From Calditrichia bacterium (GTDB taxonomy: Bacteria > Calditrichota > Calditrichia > RBG-13-44-9 > J075), in NCBI GenBank assembly GCA_020635015.1, contig JACKAP010000009.1:180934-244933 (forward strand): DNA of 64,000 nt. Reading direction: 5' to 3'. Under the pieces are notes generated by a model. The model was not told the origin of the DNA. It made no database searches and saw only the letters and a list, made by a program, of their open reading frames with translations. Both the position numbers and the translations under genes were made by a program. Of the stretch, positions 60,054 to 64,000 are shown piece after piece. Position 1 is the first letter of the stretch. The number at the start of each line of letters is the position of its first letter.

Positions 60054-61652
60054 ATGCGTATCCTGTTATTATGGCTTTTATTACCGCTGGGATTGTTCTC
60101 GCAATCGGGGAATCTGGATGATTTTGCCCTGCCGCCGCGCCAGTCACCGACACCGCGCCCCAACCAGACGTCCGCGCAGTTGCAGGATGAGAAAGCAAAG
60201 AACCAGCGCCTGGAGGCGGTCAATCAGCAACTGGCGGCCGAACTGCAAGCGGCCAACCAGCGCAGCGATTCCCTCCTGAAAGCGCAAGCCGGGGGGCAGC
60301 AGGAATGGGATCTCTGGAATGAGCAGAACAAGGAGAAATATACCCGCAAAGTAGAGTCGACCTACTGGATGCTGCTGCTCTGGCTGGTCGGCAGTTTTGC
60401 CCTGATCCTGTTCGGGCTCTATTATTTCAATTTTACCGCCGGGCTGGGCCGCAAGAAATATCATGAGCTGATGCGCCTGATCGATGAAGACGACACCATC
60501 CCATTTGACGAAAAAGCCAACCGTTATCCCCAGAATCCCCACCGGGAAGAGACCCTGGGCCTGCCCAAGGGGACCGTGCGCGGATTCCTGACCATTACCC
60601 TGCTGATTGCCAACTGCCTGATTCTCTATATTATCCATTACGCCCCTCCTTCGGCGCTGTATGAAGGGCGGTTGGAATACATCAAGACCGCTTTTCTGAT
60701 GATGATCGCATTTTATTTCGGATCTAAGGCAGTCGATGCCCTGCAGGTCCGCGAGGAGACCCGGCGCACCCTGGGTGCGGATGCCGGCGCCGGCGCGGGT
60801 TCGCAAGCGGCCCAACCTTCACCGGCCCGCCCGGTTAGCCGGGCCCTCCCTGAACTGCTGCCGGTCACCTCTCCCCTGAGAGTGTCCGAACCGCCCGACA
60901 GCAAAGTATTGAAATCCGCCGGTGATACCCCGGACAACACCCGGCCCAGTCGCGAGAAATGCCTCTCCCTGACCGCATATTTCGAAACCGGGAAGAAATT
61001 TGCCGAGGCCTGCGGCATCGTTTCGGGGAATTTTGACGGCATGGGCATCAGCTTCGGCTGCCTGCAGTGGAATCTGGGCCAGGGGTCCCTGCAGCCGATC
61101 CTGCAGGCCTATTTTGATCATAGCGGCGATGATTGGCGCAATGATTTGAACCTGAAGCAACTCCACCAGGTGCTGCAGATGCCCCGCCCCTCGCAACTGG
61201 ATTGGGCCAAGAGTATTCAAGAACAGAAAGGGAAAACCTATACCCTCTTCCCGGAATGGCAGGAAACCTTCCGGTATCTGGGTGAGAAAACCCGGCAGTT
61301 TCAGTTGAATGCCGCCGGAAAACTTTTTGATGTCGCGGAAGGGTGGTGCCAGGATTATGGCCTGACCAGCGAGCGCGCCCTGGCGTTGATGTTTGACATC
61401 CGGGTGCAAAACGGCCTGCTTTACAAGGGCAGAGTGCGGGAAAAGGTGCGCCAGCGGATCGAAAATGCCGGTAATCCTGATGAAGCTTCCAAACTGGTCA
61501 TCATTGCCGAGGAACGCGCCAACCTCAGCATCGCAACCTGGCGCCCGGTGGTGCTGGCACGGAAACTAACCATTGCCCGGGGCCGGGGCAAGGTGTACGG
61601 CGCGATGGTCGATCTGGATGATTTTGGGATTACGATGAACGATTATGCATAG
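60054..61652 (+). CDS. Membrane-anchored protein with lysozyme-like C-terminal domain, envelope cluster gene 3
   Basis: 532 residues. Signal sequence about 1-16, a Gln/Ala-rich coiled coil (about 40-80), membrane helices at about 104-124 and 180-200 with a third near 210-226, an Ala/Pro linker (about 240-300) and a C-terminal domain (about 310-530) containing GNFDGMGISFGCLQWNLGQG. The G-x-SFG-x-LQWN-x-GQG string is seen in lysozyme/chitosanase-like peptidoglycan-active domains of otherwise unnamed bacterial proteins. Catalytic glutamate is not certain. It may remodel peptidoglycan in a complex with the two preceding proteins. Confidence 0.6.
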   Translation: MRILLLWLLLPLGLFSQSGNLDDFALPPRQSPTPRPNQTSAQLQDEKAKNQRLEAVNQQLAAELQAANQRSDSLLKAQAGGQQEWDLWNEQNKEKYTRKVESTYWMLLLWLVGSFALILFGLYYFNFTAGLGRKKYHELMRLIDEDDTIPFDEKANRYPQNPHREETLGLPKGTVRGFLTITLLIANCLILYIIHYAPPSALYEGRLEYIKTAFLMMIAFYFGSKAVDALQVREETRRTLGADAGAGAGSQAAQPSPARPVSRALPELLPVTSPLRVSEPPDSKVLKSAGDTPDNTRPSREKCLSLTAYFETGKKFAEACGIVSGNFDGMGISFGCLQWNLGQGSLQPILQAYFDHSGDDWRNDLNLKQLHQVLQMPRPSQLDWAKSIQEQKGKTYTLFPEWQETFRYLGEKTRQFQLNAAGKLFDVAEGWCQDYGLTSERALALMFDIRVQNGLLYKGRVREKVRQRIENAGNPDEASKLVIIAEERANLSIATWRPVVLARKLTIARGRGKVYGAMVDLDDFGITMNDYA

Positions 61653-61689
61653 TAGCAGTAGAAATAGATGTGGATAAGGATATGATATC

Positions 61690-62721
61690 ATGACCGAACC
61701 GATTACGGCATTGCTGGTTTCGATCCTCGGCGTGTTTGCCTTCTGGGCGCTGTTCCGGCCGGTGAAAGGTCTGTTCTGGCGCTGGCAGCGGGCGTTCCGC
61801 TATACCGAGCGGATGCTGATCGAAGATGCCCTCAAACATCTGCATGATTGTGAATACAACAAACTGCCCTGCACCCTGCAGAGTCTCGGCGGGGCACTCT
61901 CAATCAGCGGGGATCAGGCGGCCCGGCTGGCGGATCATTTGCAGTCGCTGGAGTTGATCCAATCCGGGGGTAAGGAACTGCAACTGAGCGAGGATGGGCG
62001 TTCCTACGCCCTGCGGATCATCCGGGTACACCGGCTATGGGAGCGCCACCTGGCCGATAGAACCGGTATCCCGGAACCGGAATGGCACCAGTCGGCGGAA
62101 GATCAGGAACACCGCCTGAGTATCCAGGAAGCCGACCACCTCGCTTCCCAGATGGGCTATCCCCGCTTCGACCCCCACGGCGATCCGATCCCGACTGCTT
62201 CCGGAGAACTTCCTCCGCTGAAGGGGATTCCCTTAAATGAGCTGCCCGAAGGCGCTTTTGGCGAAATCGTGCATGTGGAAGATGAGCCGGCGGCGGTTTA
62301 TGCCCAACTGGTTGCCCTGGGGATATATCCCGGGATGCGGGTGCAGATGCTTGATGTTGCCCCGCAGCGGATCAGCTTTGCCGTTGAGGGCGAGGAAATA
62401 CTGCTGGCGCCGCTGTTTGCTGCCAATATCAACGTGCAGCCGTTTAGCGAAATGCTGCCGGCGCCCGGCGCCCAGGCAACCCTGGCGCAGCTCCGGCCGG
62501 GAGAGATCGGCCGGGTGACCGGTATCTCCAAAGCCTGCCGGGCCTATCAGCGCCGCCGATTGATGGACCTGGGGATCATTCCCGGCACCATGATCACCGC
62601 AGAGCTGCGCAGCGCCGCCGGCGATCCGGTGGCGTACCGGATCCGCGGCGCGGTCATCGCCCTTCGTAAAGAACAATCCAGCCTGGTCTATATCGCCCGA
62701 GGTAATGATGAATCCCACTAA
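61690..62721 (+). CDS. DtxR-type metalloregulator with N-terminal membrane helix and two FeoA domains
   Basis: 343 residues. A hydrophobic segment (about 6-24) precedes a DtxR/MntR winged helix (about 40-90; LGGALSISGDQAARLADHL is the recognition region) and its dimerisation part with likely metal ligands (VHRLWERHLADRTG; HQSAEDQEHRLS). Two SH3-like FeoA domains follow (about 185-260, LNELPEGAFGEIVHV; about 265-340, LAQLRPGEIGRVTGISK). In DtxR proteins Fe2+ binding turns on repression; FeoA supports FeoB. The gene overlaps feoB's start. It could combine iron sensing with FeoB partnering; the membrane helix is unusual for a DNA-binding regulator. Confidence 0.85.
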   Translation: MTEPITALLVSILGVFAFWALFRPVKGLFWRWQRAFRYTERMLIEDALKHLHDCEYNKLPCTLQSLGGALSISGDQAARLADHLQSLELIQSGGKELQLSEDGRSYALRIIRVHRLWERHLADRTGIPEPEWHQSAEDQEHRLSIQEADHLASQMGYPRFDPHGDPIPTASGELPPLKGIPLNELPEGAFGEIVHVEDEPAAVYAQLVALGIYPGMRVQMLDVAPQRISFAVEGEEILLAPLFAANINVQPFSEMLPAPGAQATLAQLRPGEIGRVTGISKACRAYQRRRLMDLGIIPGTMITAELRSAAGDPVAYRIRGAVIALRKEQSSLVYIARGNDESH

Positions 62722-63517
62722 ACCCGCTCCCAGCTGCGAAAGCTGCCCGGTGCACCATGCCGGGAACCTTACCAAACTGGGCATCCGGATGGATAATTAC
62801 GACTTCCTGATCGCCCTGGCCGGGAATCCCAACACCGGCAAGAGTACCGTTTTCAATAACCTGACCGGCCTGCGCCAGCATACCGGCAACTGGCCGGGCA
62901 AGACCGTCACCCGGGCCGAAGGTGGGTTCCTTTATGGGGATAACCGCTATAAAATTGTCGATCTGCCGGGAACCTATTCCTTGCTTTCTACCAGCAGTGA
63001 TGAGGAGATCGCGCGGAATTTTATCCTCTTCGGGCGCCCGGACGTGACGGTGATTGTGGCCGACGCCACCCGCCTGGAGCGCAATCTCAACCTGGTGCTG
63101 CAGATCCTGGAGATCACCGACCGGGCGGTGTTGTGCCTGAACCTGATCGATGAAGCCCGCCGGCATGGCATCAGCATCGATACGCGTATTTTGGCAAAGG
63201 AGCTGGGGGTGCCGGTGATCCCTGCCGCCGCCCGCCAGAACGAAGGGATGACGGAACTGCTGGCAGAGATAGAAGCGGTTGCCAGCGGTCAAACGGTCTG
63301 TCAACCGCGGCGGGCGCAGAACGAACCGCCGGCGCTGAAGAGAGCGCTGAAAACCCTGGTGAAAAAGCTGGAGCACGAATTTCCCGGCCTCTCCAATGCC
63401 CGCTGGGTGGCGCTGCGCCTGCTGGAAGGCGATCCGCTGATCGTCGAAGCCGTGCGCAGCGGAGAATTGCGTGATCTGGGTAAATCCCCGGCGATTTCGA
63501 ACCCGGTACGGGAATAA
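62705..63517 (+). CDS. feoB: FeoB GTPase/GDI part, encoded as a separate protein
   Basis: 270 residues; the ATG at 62708 is better spaced from GAGG than the one at 62705. The N-terminus has Cys-rich ESCPVHH. The GTPase has G1 GNPNTGKST, G3 DLPGTYS, G4 NLID and G5-like AAARQNEG, followed by the helical GDI-like domain (about 200-265). The chain stops where FeoB normally goes on to the transmembrane gate. A stop in the next gene's frame at 63531-63533 and the different frame rule out a single sequencing frameshift. FeoB imports Fe2+ across the inner membrane. Overlaps the regulator gene. Confidence 0.92.
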   Translation: MMNPTKPAPSCESCPVHHAGNLTKLGIRMDNYDFLIALAGNPNTGKSTVFNNLTGLRQHTGNWPGKTVTRAEGGFLYGDNRYKIVDLPGTYSLLSTSSDEEIARNFILFGRPDVTVIVADATRLERNLNLVLQILEITDRAVLCLNLIDEARRHGISIDTRILAKELGVPVIPAAARQNEGMTELLAEIEAVASGQTVCQPRRAQNEPPALKRALKTLVKKLEHEFPGLSNARWVALRLLEGDPLIVEAVRSGELRDLGKSPAISNPVRE

Positions 63518-63545
63518 ATACATTGGGTATTAAACGGATATCTCC

Positions 63546-64000
63546 ATGGAAGAACAAAATAACAACGGCCGGGAAGCGATCCTGAGCGCCGCCAATGCCT
63601 TGCGTTGGGAAGTGGGGAATGATCTGCACACCAGCGTGGTGGAAACGATCTACCAGGATGCCGCCCGCATCGCCGAGCGGGCGGTGGTGTCTGAGGAAAA
63701 GCCGAAGCGCTTTGATTGGGACCGTACCCTGGACCGGTTGCTGACCCACCGCATGACCGGATTTCCGATCATGCTGTTGGTTCTGACGGTGGTCTTCTGG
63801 TTGACCATCTCCGGGGCGAACATGCCCTCGGCGCTGATCGCTGAACTGCTGATCGGCATCATCTATCCGGCGCTGAAAACATTTTCTGCCCAAATGGGGG
63901 TTCCCTGGTGGATCAGCGGAGTGGTCATCGACGGCATGTACCTCGCCATGGCCTGGGTGGTCAGCGTGATGCTCCCCCCAATGGCGATCTTCTTTCCGCT
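63546..64000 (+). CDS. feoB: FeoB membrane permease part, incomplete at window end
   Basis: 151 codons visible, open to the right edge. ATG at 63546, 28 bases after the GTPase stop. The N-terminal 70 residues are soluble (NDLHTSVVETIYQDAARIAE), then the typical FeoB entry to the membrane, DRLLTHRMTGFPIMLLVLTV followed by VFWLTISGANMPS and a further hydrophobic stretch. The gate domains lie beyond the window. Together with the preceding GTPase it should rebuild a full FeoB, as two chains. Confidence 0.88.
   Translation, partial: MEEQNNNGREAILSAANALRWEVGNDLHTSVVETIYQDAARIAERAVVSEEKPKRFDWDRTLDRLLTHRMTGFPIMLLVLTVVFWLTISGANMPSALIAELLIGIIYPALKTFSAQMGVPWWISGVVIDGMYLAMAWVVSVMLPPMAIFFP

Noticed and set aside
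63500..63550. Sequencing frameshift in a single feoB gene
   Set aside because: The permease frame is closed by a stop at 63531-63533 upstream of its ATG, so one indel would not join the two parts cleanly. Read data could still overturn this.

Overview
This 64-kb window reads like a chromosome segment of an uncultured FCB-group bacterium (Calditrichota / KSB1 / Ignavibacteria-like). Four large exported proteins end in the type IX (Por) sorting tail built around NYPNPFNPSTTI. Signal-peptide and lipoprotein genes are common, one tRNA promoter fits the Bacteroidota TAnnTTTG pattern, and PEGA, FHA and DUF5683-like architectures typical of the group are present. I cannot place it more finely. Coding density is moderate. 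Intergenic gaps are filled with several families of short-word direct and inverted repeats. No transposase, integrase, rRNA or CRISPR array is visible.

Layout. 1-9.1 kb: a 5'-truncated subtilisin with sorting tail, two coiled-coil membrane proteins, an acyltransferase, a PEGA-like lipoprotein, a block of an exported protein, an unusual exported YidD and a TPR/DUF5683-like protein, an MFS transporter, and a beta-propeller sorting-tail protein. 9.3-15.7 kb: a complete minus-strand tetR-tolC-adaptor-RND pump operon, with a perfect 36-bp palindrome in front of tetR and a terminator after the pump. 16-25.5 kb: a glycosyltransferase, a 3-hydroxyacyl-CoA dehydrogenase, a 1024-residue secreted protein, a YfcC carrier and a PrsW-type membrane protease. 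25.6-31.4 kb: a Ser/Thr kinase, a PP2C phosphatase and an FHA-coiled coil-trypsin protein, evidently one phospho-signalling module. 31.7-37.5 kb: an AI-2E transporter, a GT9, a triple-VanZ protein, a SpoIIM-like protein and a small membrane protein. 37.5-41.6 kb: tRNA-Arg(CCG) followed by AT-richer DNA with a gene remnant, a transglutaminase-like sorting-tail protein and a CPBP protease. 41.7-46.9 kb: a DUF3943-like protein, an SPFH protein, and an overlapping methyltransferase/DRE-TIM synthase pair.

47.1-58.5 kb is the most unusual part. Five tightly coupled genes (ATGA overlaps) encode an atypical histidine kinase (MSHNLGSH), a protein with a degenerate receiver-like C-terminus, two unrecognised proteins, and a large protein ending in a two-helix pore-like module. 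They face a 1387-residue SNF2-family ATPase only 5 bp away. I think this is a good candidate for an undescribed signalling/effector or defence system, although function is not shown by sequence alone. 58.5-64 kb: a methyltransferase remnant, a three-gene envelope cluster (coiled-coil proteins plus a lysozyme-like domain), and an iron-uptake operon with a membrane-anchored DtxR-FeoA-FeoA protein and a FeoB split into separate GTPase and permease genes, the latter running off the window.
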